Positions 1 to 9,019 of a DNA stretch of 11,621 nt are shown here, in pieces. Source of the DNA: an uncultured Oscillospiraceae bacterium (GTDB taxonomy: Bacteria > Bacillota > Clostridia > Oscillospirales > Ruminococcaceae); the NCBI GenBank assembly GCA_934408835.1, contig CAKRVU010000016.1:1-11621 (forward strand), written 5' to 3'. A program made the position numbers and the translations under genes. The notes under the pieces are model-generated. The model did not search any database and was not told where the DNA came from. It saw only the letters and a list, made by a program, of their open reading frames with translations. Position 1 is the stretch's first letter, and every line of letters begins with the position of its first letter.

Positions 1-1192
1 GGGTATGGCCGGCGGCATCGTCTGGGTGTTTCTGCTGTTGATGAACGGCGGTCTTTTTCTGCTGTGGGATTTCATACCGTCTATCGTTTCCGTTCCGTGG
101 TATCCGGTCGTCTGCTGCGGTATCGGCGGCGTTTTGATCGGAATCTGGCAAAAGCGGTTCGGTCCTTATCCCGAATCGTTGATGACAGTGATGAACCGAA
201 TCAGCACAGAGCACCATGTAAACTACGACAATCTGTTCGCCATCCTGGTAGCGGCCCTGCTGCCCCTTGTGTTCGGAGGCTCTATCGGTCCTGAAGCCGG
301 TCTGACAGGAGCAATTGCCGGACTTTGCTACTGGATTGGGGATCATCTCCATTATGCCGCGAGGGATGTGAGAGAATTAGAAAAGGTCGGCGTTTCGGCG
401 ACTCTCGGCGTCATCTTTGGCGCAGCGCCCTTGCTGGGTCTATTCAGCCCGTTGGAACTGTCTTCCGGCGACACGCAACAACGCGCTATCCCCAAAGACA
501 AAAAGCTGTTGTTATACTGCATGGCGATTCTAGGCTCTATCGGGGTCTTTTCTCTTCTAAATCTCCTGATACCGGGCAGCGGTCTGGGTCTTCCCCGCTT
601 GGAGACTCCTGCGCTTTCCGGCGTCTCGGAATTTTTGTGGATGCTCCCGGCAGCCGCAATCGGAATTCTGTGCGGCGTGCTCTACCAGCTGTCTGGAACA
701 GGCGTTCACCTGTTTCTTCGCCTGTTTGGCAACCACACCGTATGCAAGGGCATTTGCTGCGGTCTGTTACTGGGCGGCTGTGGTATCTGTTTGCCGTATA
801 CTATGTTTTCCGGGGAAACGCAGATGGAAATCCTATCGGAATCCTTTTTGCAAATGGGATGGCTGACACTGCTGTTGACCGGCGTCCTCAAGCTGGTGGT
901 TGGTCAGCTTTGCGTCCAGTCCGGCTGGCGAGGCGGAAATATCTTCCCGCTCGTCTTCTCAGGTATCAGCGTCGGTCTTGCCTCCAGCTTCCTGATTCCC
1001 GCAGCGCCAATGCTGTTGGCCGCTGTTACAACCGCTTCCCTTTGCGGCTACGTCCTGAAAAAACCGATCTTGGTGATTCTGGTGCTGCTCCTCTGTTTTC
1101 CGATCTCATCCATTGTTATCCTGACATTGGGCGCCGTTTTAGGCGGACTCCTTCCCCGTTTGTTCCGGCTCCCAGAGCCTGCCCCTCACTAA
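1..1192 (+). CDS. ClC-family chloride channel/transporter, 5' partial
   Basis: Polytopic membrane protein of the ClC family, which moves chloride (or fluoride) through the membrane as a channel or as an H+ antiporter. The reading frame is open to the window edge. The first Met (base 5) lies directly in front of a hydrophobic helix, so the true start is probably upstream and a few to some tens of residues are missing; 395 residues are seen from that Met. Numbering from it, the second ClC motif is GSIGPEAG near 92-99, with the gating glutamate at E97, and the third motif is GWRGGNIFP near 307-315. The first motif, normally GSGIPE, is weak: GPYPE near 53-57. About ten hydrophobic segments follow one another, and there is no CBS domain after the last. 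The gene stands alone, convergent with eno, with a hairpin about 90 bp downstream. The family is sure; ion and mechanism are not. Confidence 0.85.
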   Translation, partial: GMAGGIVWVFLLLMNGGLFLLWDFIPSIVSVPWYPVVCCGIGGVLIGIWQKRFGPYPESLMTVMNRISTEHHVNYDNLFAILVAALLPLVFGGSIGPEAGLTGAIAGLCYWIGDHLHYAARDVRELEKVGVSATLGVIFGAAPLLGLFSPLELSSGDTQQRAIPKDKKLLLYCMAILGSIGVFSLLNLLIPGSGLGLPRLETPALSGVSEFLWMLPAAAIGILCGVLYQLSGTGVHLFLRLFGNHTVCKGICCGLLLGGCGICLPYTMFSGETQMEILSESFLQMGWLTLLLTGVLKLVVGQLCVQSGWRGGNIFPLVFSGISVGLASSFLIPAAPMLLAAVTTASLCGYVLKKPILVILVLLLCFPISSIVILTLGAVLGGLLPRLFRLPEPAPH

Positions 1193-1284
1193 AAATCAAA
1201 GCCTCCTAAAATTGTAATGTTCAAAACATATCTGCCAAAATTTGACCCAACAAGCCATCAGGATTCTCCCTAACACAACAAAGA

Positions 1285-1320
1285 GCTGCCAAACGGTGCA
1301 CCCGTTTGACAGCCCTTTTT
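1285..1320. terminator. Bidirectional intrinsic terminator between ClC gene and eno
   Basis: A 12-bp stem (1285-1296 with 1302-1313) around a 5-base loop. There is one imperfect position: a C-A mismatch in + RNA that becomes a U-G wobble in - RNA. The + side ends in a good T run (1316-1320 and beyond). The - side has only a loose T-rich stretch. It lies between two converging genes and can serve both, 93 bp after the ClC stop and 27 bp after the eno stop. Confidence 0.8.
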
Positions 1321-1346
1321 GTTTGTTCATGATCTGCACGCAGAAT

Positions 1347-3055
<1,709 letters not shown>

Positions 3056-3059
<4 letters not shown>

Positions 3060-3901
3060 AACGCTGGTTTGCTTTTTTTGCAGCGCTCTCCCTTTGCCTC
3101 ACCGGTTGTGCGTCCACTGATGATTCACAAAATGATGCCTCTGAACCATCCTCCTCGCTGCAGGACGCACCAGCCAATGTCACTGCTCAGGGAGTCACTC
3201 TGGCTGCGCCAACCAGCCTGAGTAACACGCTGCACTCGTTCGGACAGGGAAAACAGTTCGATGACCAAAACCGCCCAACCAGTTGTATTCAATACCAAGA
3301 AGAATACGGTCAGTATAATGCTTCTTTTATTAAAGAGGATTGCGGCAATACCATTTATCTCACCTTCGATGAAGGCTATGAAAACGGGTATACCGCTGAA
3401 ATACTTGATGTTTTAAAAGAAAAAAATGTACCGGCCGTGTTTTTTATCACCGGCGACTATCTGGACCGTTCGCCCGAGCTGGTGGAACGGATGATAAATG
3501 AGGGACATGCAGTGGGAAACCACACCGAAAATCATCCGTCTATGCCCTCTTTGAGCGCCGCGGAAATGGCGTCTGAAATCAATGTATTAGGTCAGCGGAT
3601 AGAAGAACAATTCGGCTATCAAACACATCTGTTTCGCCCCCCAAAGGGGGAATTTTCGGAAGAAAGTCTGGCAGTCACCCAGCAGCAGGGCTATGAATCT
3701 GTCTTTTGGAGCTTCGCCTATGCCGATTGGAACCCGGAGAAGCAGCCCGATCCAACCACAGCGTTAAACACCTTGACCGAGCGTCTGCACCCTGGCGCTA
3801 TCTATCTGTTGCATGCCGTCTCCTCCACCAATGCCCAAATTCTCGGAGACTGGATTGACCAAACAAGGGCGGCCGGATACGAATTTGCACTGCTAACTTA
3901 A
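3056..3901 (+). CDS. pdaA: PdaA-like polysaccharide deacetylase, lipoprotein
   Basis: A CE4/NodB-fold deacetylase of the PdaA (delta-lactam-biosynthetic de-N-acetylase) type. The B. subtilis enzyme removes the acetyl group from muramic acid so that the muramic lactam of spore cortex can form. It has 281 residues. An N-terminal signal ends in the lipobox LTGC (C18), so the enzyme should be anchored on the outer face of a membrane. A polar linker and a pre-domain (about 50-98) precede the NodB domain (about 99-281). Motifs are LTFDEGYENGYT at 102-113, NHTENHP at 155-161 (metal histidines H156 and H160), FRPPKGEFSE at 193-202, a VFWSFAYADW stretch at 216-225, and HPGAIYLLHAVS at 245-256. The second Asp of the classic TFDDG is Glu106. 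The start overlaps the lipoprotein stop by 4 nt, and no strong ribosome binding site is seen, so translational coupling is likely. The family is firm; the exact substrate and the symbol are by similarity. Confidence 0.88.
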
Positions 3902-3983
3902 TCGAACGTTTCTCTATTCTTTTGATCCGCTGCCTCCCCACAAGTCCGTACGCCGGTCGATTATTGTCATGGACAGCGGATTC

Positions 3984-4321
3984 CTATCCAATTGTTTTTC
4001 CGATTGCACGCAAGGCGTTTGAGAATTCCCTATCATACGGAATGACGATTCCTTTTTTATCCTCTTGCAAACAATCGGCGCCCCTTACCAGTATCAGAAA
4101 AAACAGCTGTTTTCTCTTTCACGGCACCTATTTCTTTTTTAACTTTCCAAACCAAAAAACATCCTGAAAAAATATCGGATATCGGCAAAATCATAGAGCA
4201 GGAGTAAGGTGAACCGGTCGCCTGCCTCCTGCTTTTCTTTTGCCAAGGCGCCGACCCGTTTTGCAATCTCTCTCAGGGTATCCAGCTTAAAAGCGGTTTT
4301 TCTTTGAACTTTAAATTGTCT
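3984..4321 (-). pseudogene. Probable decayed gene remnant, frames broken
   Basis: Three short - frames follow one another, and each reads like protein with codon choice like the neighbouring genes. Frame A (about 4321-4139) contains KLDTLREIAKRVGALAKEKQ and then a hydrophobic LLLLYDFADIRYFF stretch before a stop. Frame B (about 4141-4057) contains KKEIGAVKEKTAVFSDTGKG. Frame C (about 4120-3984) contains DKKGIVIPYDREFSNALRAI and then a stop. A slip in the GGGG run near 4080 would join B to C, and another indel near 4139 would join A to B. There is no proper start or ribosome binding site. I cannot name the family. Sequencing error or a set of real very small genes are alternatives; chance is also possible. 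Confidence 0.35.
4197..4241 (+). terminator. Candidate intrinsic terminator in the gap upstream of glgP
   Basis: An 8-bp perfect outer stem (AGCAGGAG at 4197-4204 with CTCCTGCT at 4226-4233), a 2x2 internal loop, a 6-bp inner stem (4207-4212 with 4218-4223, one T-G wobble), a 5-base loop, and then TTTTCTTTT (4233-4241). Its shape fits a rho-independent terminator on +. It lies about 300 bp past the pdaA-like gene and overlaps the remnant read on -, so either call could be a coincidence. Confidence 0.5.
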
Positions 4322-4451
4322 GCCAAAGCCGGAACACCTTCCTATAAACGGTTTTTTGAATACAAAAAGTATTATACTGTTTGTTTTTACAATTTGTATG
4401 TGAATTTTACCCTCTGTTTCCCCTTTTACCAAATAATTTACTCCTTTCCTC

Positions 4452-4480
4452 TTGCTTCCAAATTGAAATTATTGTATAAT
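4452..4480 (+). promoter_or_regulatory. Candidate promoter of glgP
   Basis: TTGCTT (4452-4457), 17 bp, then a perfect TATAAT (4475-4480). The leader to the glgP start would be about 52 nt. A second TATAAT at 4512-4517 has no partner -35 at the right distance and sits too close to the ribosome binding site. The -35 is weak, so an activator may be involved (inference). Confidence 0.4.
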
Positions 4481-4538
4481 CTAAAAAGTCAGGAATTTTT
4501 CGTTCCATAGATATAATCCATATCCCGGAGGTTTTTTC

Positions 4539-6938
4539 ATGAAAACATATTCCAAATCTTATTTAAAAAACGAAATTGTCAATCATCTGCAAACGCTTCG
4601 TTCCAATCCGGAAACTGCGTCCAATGAAAAGATATATAAAGCCACCGCTATGCTGGTCAACGATATTTTATCCAGCCGCGCCCGCCACTTTAAGGCTAAA
4701 AACGCGTCTACCGGCAAAAAGCAGGTGAGCTATTTGAGTATGGAATTTTTAATGGGCCGCTCATTAAAAAACAATCTCTTTAACCTGGGCATTACCAACG
4801 CCGTAAAGGAAGCGCTCGCCGATTTTTCAATTAAACTAGAAGACATCTATGAATGCGAACCGGACGCCGGTCTTGGAAACGGCGGACTGGGTCGTCTCGC
4901 CGCATGCTACCTCGATGGTCTGGCAACCCTAGGTTATAATTCCTACGGATATTCCATTTTATATGAATTCGGTATCTTTACGCAGAAGATCGTGGACGGT
5001 TGGCAGACGGAGCTGCCGGACAACTGGCTGCCCGGCGGCGAGGTCTGGCTCAATCCTCAGCCTGAACTTTCAGTAGATATTCAGTTCGGCGGCGAAGTAG
5101 AAGAATTTTGGGACAGTGATGGTTACCATTACTCTCGAATTAAAAATTATTCGGTTGTCCGCGCCGTGCCGTACGATATGTATGTCTCCGGCTATAATAG
5201 CAACGGAGTTTCCGTCCTCCGTCTGTTCAAAGCGGAGTCGCCCGCCTTCGATATGGAAAGCTTCAATCGCGGCGATTATACCGGCGCCTTGGGTCAAAGC
5301 ATTACCGCAGAGGCCATCTCTAAAATTCTCTATCCGAACGACAATCACACGCAGGGAAAGATGCTCAGACTCAGACAGCAATATTTCCTATGCGCCGCGT
5401 CTATCGGCGACATTACCAACCGTCATATTCGTGAATACGGGACAATGGAAAACTTTTCAGAGAAGAACTCGATTCATATCAACGACACCCACCCCACCCT
5501 CGCAATCCCAGAGCTAATGCGAATCTTGCTGGACGAATGCGGCTATACCTGGGAAAAATCCTGGGAGATTGTTACCCAAACCTTTGCCTATACCAACCAT
5601 ACCGTCATGGCAGAAGCGCTGGAAGTTTGGAACGAAGACCTGTTCCGCCAAATTCTTCCGCGTATCTATCAGATTGTCTGCGAAATCAACCGCCGCTTCA
5701 TTGAAGAACTTGACCAGAAATTCGGTTGGGACAGGATGCGTATCGACCGGATGGCTATCGTTCACGATCACAAAATCAAAATGGCAAACCTCTGCGTCTA
5801 TACCTCAAAGAAGGTCAACGGCGTATCGAAGCTGCACAGCGAGATCATCAAAGACGATGTCTTCCATGATTTTTATTTGGAAACTCCTGAAAAATTTACC
5901 AACGTCACAAACGGCATCGCTTACCGCCGCTGGCTCCATCAGGCGAATCCTCCTTTGACTAAGCTTTTGCAAAATACCATCGGAAACGGATTTTCTCTCC
6001 ACGCTTCTGAACTGAAAAATTTTGAACGGTATAAGGACAACAAAGCCATTCAAAAACAGCTTGCCGAAGTGAAACAAATAGCAAAAAAACGGCTCGCCGA
6101 CTACGTGCTCAAACACGACCGTGTGCAGCTGAACCTCGACTCAATTTTCGACGTTCAAGTCAAACGAATGCACGAATACAAACGCCAGCATTTGAACGCC
6201 CTCAATATCATCACTGATTACCTGTATCTGTTGGAAAATCCGAATGCTGACTTTGTTCCGAAAACTTATATTTTCGGTGCAAAAGCTGCGCCAGGATACT
6301 ATATGGCAAAACAGATCATCAAGCTGCTTTGTTCCCTCTCTAACGAAATTCGGAAACATCCCAAGATCAGTGAAAAACTCAGCGTGGTGTATCTGGAAAA
6401 TTACAGCGTCTCCCTCTCCGAATTGATTATGCCGGCCAGCGAAGTGAGCGAGCAGATTTCACTTGCCGGAACAGAAGCCTCCGGTACCGGAAACATGAAA
6501 TTTATGCTCAACGGCGCTATCACTTTAGGCACTGAAGACGGAGCCAACGTGGAAATTCACCAGTCAGTCGGCGATGATAATATCATCATTTTCGGCATGG
6601 ACGCCGCAGAGGTAGAAAAACAAAAGGAAATTGGATATTCCCCTATCGAGTTTTATAATAAGATTCCGCAGATCAAACACGCGATCGACTTTATGGCTGA
6701 TGGCATTGACCGAAACTCTTTTGATGATATCGTCAATTCCCTCAAATGGAACGATCCTTATATGGTTTTGGCTGATTTCGTCTCTTATCGCGCCGCGCAG
6801 GAAAAAGTAAGCAAGCTCTATCAAAAACCGGAAACTTGGTATCGGATGTCTGCTGTGAATATCGCAAATTCCGGCTACTTCTCCGCCGACCGCGCCATTG
6901 ACGAGTATGCAGAAAACATCTGGAAGCTTTCTCATTAA
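4539..6938 (+). CDS. glgP: Glycogen/maltodextrin phosphorylase (GT35)
   Basis: A cytoplasmic PLP enzyme that phosphorolyses alpha-1,4-glucan ends to glucose-1-phosphate. It has 799 residues, within the 750-850 range of bacterial members. Landmarks are YLSMEFLMGRSL at 65-76, GLGNGGLGRLAACYLDG at 111-127, HINDTHPTLAIPEL near 313-326, TNGIAYRRWL in the middle, KRMHEYKRQ near 543-551, and the PLP site EASGTGNMKFMLNGA with Schiff-base lysine K654, followed by TLGTEDGANVEI. All catalytic motifs are intact. The ATG at 4539 has CGGAGG 7 nt upstream. There is no N-terminal extension of the animal, phosphorylation-controlled type. A long gap precedes it, and a strong hairpin follows before the GH13 gene. 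Whether the natural substrate is glycogen or shorter maltodextrins cannot be told from motifs, so glgP or malP would both fit. No glg synthesis genes lie in the window. Confidence 0.96.
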   Translation: MKTYSKSYLKNEIVNHLQTLRSNPETASNEKIYKATAMLVNDILSSRARHFKAKNASTGKKQVSYLSMEFLMGRSLKNNLFNLGITNAVKEALADFSIKLEDIYECEPDAGLGNGGLGRLAACYLDGLATLGYNSYGYSILYEFGIFTQKIVDGWQTELPDNWLPGGEVWLNPQPELSVDIQFGGEVEEFWDSDGYHYSRIKNYSVVRAVPYDMYVSGYNSNGVSVLRLFKAESPAFDMESFNRGDYTGALGQSITAEAISKILYPNDNHTQGKMLRLRQQYFLCAASIGDITNRHIREYGTMENFSEKNSIHINDTHPTLAIPELMRILLDECGYTWEKSWEIVTQTFAYTNHTVMAEALEVWNEDLFRQILPRIYQIVCEINRRFIEELDQKFGWDRMRIDRMAIVHDHKIKMANLCVYTSKKVNGVSKLHSEIIKDDVFHDFYLETPEKFTNVTNGIAYRRWLHQANPPLTKLLQNTIGNGFSLHASELKNFERYKDNKAIQKQLAEVKQIAKKRLADYVLKHDRVQLNLDSIFDVQVKRMHEYKRQHLNALNIITDYLYLLENPNADFVPKTYIFGAKAAPGYYMAKQIIKLLCSLSNEIRKHPKISEKLSVVYLENYSVSLSELIMPASEVSEQISLAGTEASGTGNMKFMLNGAITLGTEDGANVEIHQSVGDDNIIIFGMDAAEVEKQKEIGYSPIEFYNKIPQIKHAIDFMADGIDRNSFDDIVNSLKWNDPYMVLADFVSYRAAQEKVSKLYQKPETWYRMSAVNIANSGYFSADRAIDEYAENIWKLSH

Positions 6939-6958
6939 CTACTGTCCCCTACAAGAAG

Positions 6959-7003
6959 AAAAACGCGGCTTGGCAAAAAACTGCTAAGCTACGTTTTTCT
7001 TTC
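6959..7003 (+). terminator. Intrinsic terminator after glgP
   Basis: A 17-bp stem (6959-6975 with 6982-6998) with one C-A mismatch and two G-T wobbles, a 6-base A-rich loop, and a T-rich tail. It starts 20 bp after the glgP stop and ends about 40 bp before the start of the GH13 gene. No clear promoter lies between hairpin and start, so the GH13 gene probably depends on read-through. Confidence 0.85.
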
Positions 7004-7042
7004 TTTACTCACTATCATTCGATGAAAGGAACCTATTCCATT

Positions 7043-8896
7043 ATGGAAGATATTTTTTGCAGCCGAAGACTGTCGGACAAACGCCCCTTCGGCGCTGTTG
7101 AAACGGGCGTCCCCGTTCAATTTACCGTCCATCTTCCGCTTGATTACTCCTTTAGTACCGTCACCCTTTGCGTTTACGACGGCATTTCTTACCTCGAGCA
7201 TATCGTTATGTCTTATCAGAAAACAGAAAATGAACAGATTTTCTATCGGGTTACCTATACCCCTGAGGTTGCCGGCGTTTACTTCTATTACTTTTCAGTG
7301 CAGCATGAAAATCATACCACCTTTATCAAGCGTTCTACCGGCGGTTTCGGCATCTTCTCTCAGGACGCTCCCGATTTTCAGCTGACCGTTGCCAATCGCA
7401 ATAGCAAGACCCCGGACTTCATTAAAGGCGGAATCTTTTATCAGATTTTCCCGGATCGCTTCTGCTCCAGCGGCATTCGTCATAATAACGTCCCTTCCGA
7501 CCGAATTTTACGTGCCGATTGGGGCGGTATGCCATACTTTTTGCCGGATGAAAACGGTGAAATCAAAAATAACGACTACTTTTGCGGCGATCTAAAGGGA
7601 ATTGAAGAAAAACTTCCCTATCTAAAAACACTCGGCGTTACTATGATTTATTTAAACCCCATCTTCGAGGCGCATTCTAGCCATCGTTATAATACAGCCG
7701 ACTACTTTGCCGTTGACCCTTTGTTGGGCACCGAAGCGGATTTTCGTCACCTCTGCCTTTCAGCCAAAAAAATTGGAATCCGTATCCTGCTCGACGGCGT
7801 GTTTAGCCACACCGGTGATGACAGTAAATACTTCAATCGCAAAGGTCGTTATTCCTCTGTCGGCGCTTATGAGTCCCAAACCAGCCCCTATTACCCTTGG
7901 TACCATTTTATCAATTACCCCGATCAATATGATTCCTGGTGGGGATTCGATACTTTGCCTACCATTCAAAAAGGAAATCCCGATTATATCGAATTTATCT
8001 GCGGTGAAAACGGCGTTTTGCGCTATTGGCTCCGCGCCGGCGCTTCCGGCTTCCGTCTGGACGTTGCAGACGAACTCCCCGACTTTTTTATTGAGCGAAT
8101 CCGTCAAGCAGTGAAAGCGGAAGGCGAAGAAAACCTGCTGATAGGCGAAGTCTGGGAAGATGCCTCCAATAAAATGGCTTATAGCGTACGTCGCCGTTAT
8201 TTTCTGGGGGACGAGCTTGACAGCGTGATGAACTATCCTTTCAAAGACGCCATACTTTCCTTTTTACGGTATCAAAATCAAGAAGAATTCATTGAGCGAA
8301 TTGAAACAATTGTGGAAAACTATCCGAGCGGCGCTTTGCATACCGCCATGAATTCCCTCTCAACTCACGACACCGAACGTGCCATTACCGTCTTAGTAGG
8401 CGAACCGTTAAATGGGAGAGATCGTCAGTGGCAATCTCACCACTATCTTACTTTAGATCAGTATCAAAACGGCGTTCGTCTGTTGAAGCTTGCCATGACT
8501 TTGCAATATTTTCTGCCTGGCGTGCCTTGCATTTACTATGGCGACGAAGCCGGCTTGCAGGGATACCGCGACCCATTCAACCGCGCCTGTTATCCCTGGG
8601 GCGCCGAACAAACGGATTTGATTCCGTTTCTCATTCATTTGGCTAATTTGCGTAAAGAAGCGCCGGCATTAAAGGACGGAATGATTCAGTTTCTCCAAAC
8701 AATATCCCATGTGCTTGCGTTTCGCCGAACTGCAAAGGACGGCGAAACCGTCCTCTTCCTCAATTATGGAGAACACCCCGTCCAATTCCCCTCTTCTTTT
8801 TATCATTATCGCTGCCCCCACGGACACTATCAGAAAGAAACCGGTCATATTACCATCCCTCCTTCTGATTTTGCTCTTTTAACCAAACGCTCTTAA
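7043..8896 (+). CDS. GH13 neopullulanase/cyclomaltodextrinase-like glycosidase, cytoplasmic
   Basis: An alpha-amylase superfamily hydrolase acting on alpha-1,4 (possibly also alpha-1,6) glucans or maltodextrins. It has 617 residues from the start chosen here. Residues 1 to about 125 form a beta-rich N-terminal domain as in CBM34-type enzymes (FGAVETG near 16-22). The catalytic barrel begins at GGIFYQIFPDRF (129-140). GH13 regions are LDGVFSH at 250-256, GFRLDVADE with nucleophile D340, IGEVWEDA with acid/base E369, and LSTHDTER with D443 as the transition-state stabiliser. GLQGYRDPFNRACYPWG also points to the neopullulanase group. The usual MPKLN-type motif is replaced by LPTIQKG. No signal peptide is seen, so it acts inside the cell, next to GlgP. 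I prefer the ATG at 7043 because an AAAGGA lies 12 nt upstream; the in-frame ATG at 7022 has no ribosome binding site but cannot be excluded. Fine specificity is unknown. Confidence 0.9.
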   Translation: MEDIFCSRRLSDKRPFGAVETGVPVQFTVHLPLDYSFSTVTLCVYDGISYLEHIVMSYQKTENEQIFYRVTYTPEVAGVYFYYFSVQHENHTTFIKRSTGGFGIFSQDAPDFQLTVANRNSKTPDFIKGGIFYQIFPDRFCSSGIRHNNVPSDRILRADWGGMPYFLPDENGEIKNNDYFCGDLKGIEEKLPYLKTLGVTMIYLNPIFEAHSSHRYNTADYFAVDPLLGTEADFRHLCLSAKKIGIRILLDGVFSHTGDDSKYFNRKGRYSSVGAYESQTSPYYPWYHFINYPDQYDSWWGFDTLPTIQKGNPDYIEFICGENGVLRYWLRAGASGFRLDVADELPDFFIERIRQAVKAEGEENLLIGEVWEDASNKMAYSVRRRYFLGDELDSVMNYPFKDAILSFLRYQNQEEFIERIETIVENYPSGALHTAMNSLSTHDTERAITVLVGEPLNGRDRQWQSHHYLTLDQYQNGVRLLKLAMTLQYFLPGVPCIYYGDEAGLQGYRDPFNRACYPWGAEQTDLIPFLIHLANLRKEAPALKDGMIQFLQTISHVLAFRRTAKDGETVLFLNYGEHPVQFPSSFYHYRCPHGHYQKETGHITIPPSDFALLTKRS

Positions 8897-8975
8897 TCTT
8901 TCAACCATTTCGCTCTCTGTTGTTGAAAATTTGAATCCCTTATCCTAATTCATCATATGATTGATGATTCAAAAT

Positions 8976-9017
8976 AGGCTTCCGACTGCTGTATTTCCTC
9001 AGTCGAAAGCCTTTTTT
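8976..9017. terminator. Bidirectional intrinsic terminator between GH13 gene and serS
   Basis: A 13-bp stem (8976-8988 with 9000-9012) with one C-A mismatch in + RNA that becomes a U-G wobble in - RNA, an 11-base loop, and six Ts on + (9012-9017). On - the tail is TATTTT. It lies 79 bp after the GH13 stop and 7 bp past the serS stop, and can end both converging units. Confidence 0.85.
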
Positions 9018-9019
9018 AT

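Larger units (their letters stand above)
3902..4538. other. 637-bp gap without an intact gene
   Basis: The spacer between the pdaA-like gene and glgP. The short + frame at 3922-4167 has no ribosome binding site and an unlikely composition rich in Ser, Pro, Cys and His, so I do not call it. The left two thirds hold a probable broken gene on - and a hairpin with a T tail (both listed separately). The right third (about 4320-4538) is AT-rich and holds a candidate glgP promoter and its leader, plus an 11-bp palindrome, AGTATTATACT, at 4368-4378 of unknown meaning. I see no tRNA, riboswitch or IS end. Confidence 0.6.

Noticed and set aside
325..1209. Long + frame (294 residues) inside the ClC gene
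   Set aside because: Shadow in another frame, rich in Arg, Ser and Pro, without a ribosome binding site; the membrane protein frame explains the stretch.
3922..4167. Small + ORF of 81 residues after the pdaA-like gene
   Set aside because: No ribosome binding site, Ser/Pro/Cys/His-rich, and the opposite strand reads more protein-like.
4139..4432. Minus-strand 97-residue ORF as an intact small gene
   Set aside because: Only its C-terminal half looks coding; the first part is antisense to the AT-rich glgP upstream region and has no ribosome binding site. Kept instead as part of a probable remnant.
4510..4520. TATAAT at 4512-4517 as the glgP -10 box
   Set aside because: No -35 at 16-18 bp, and transcription would start at or within the ribosome binding site.
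8949..8969. Small inverted repeat TCATCA/TGATGA before the serS-side terminator
   Set aside because: Only 6 bp and AT-rich, without a T tail; the 13-bp hairpin next to it is the better terminator.
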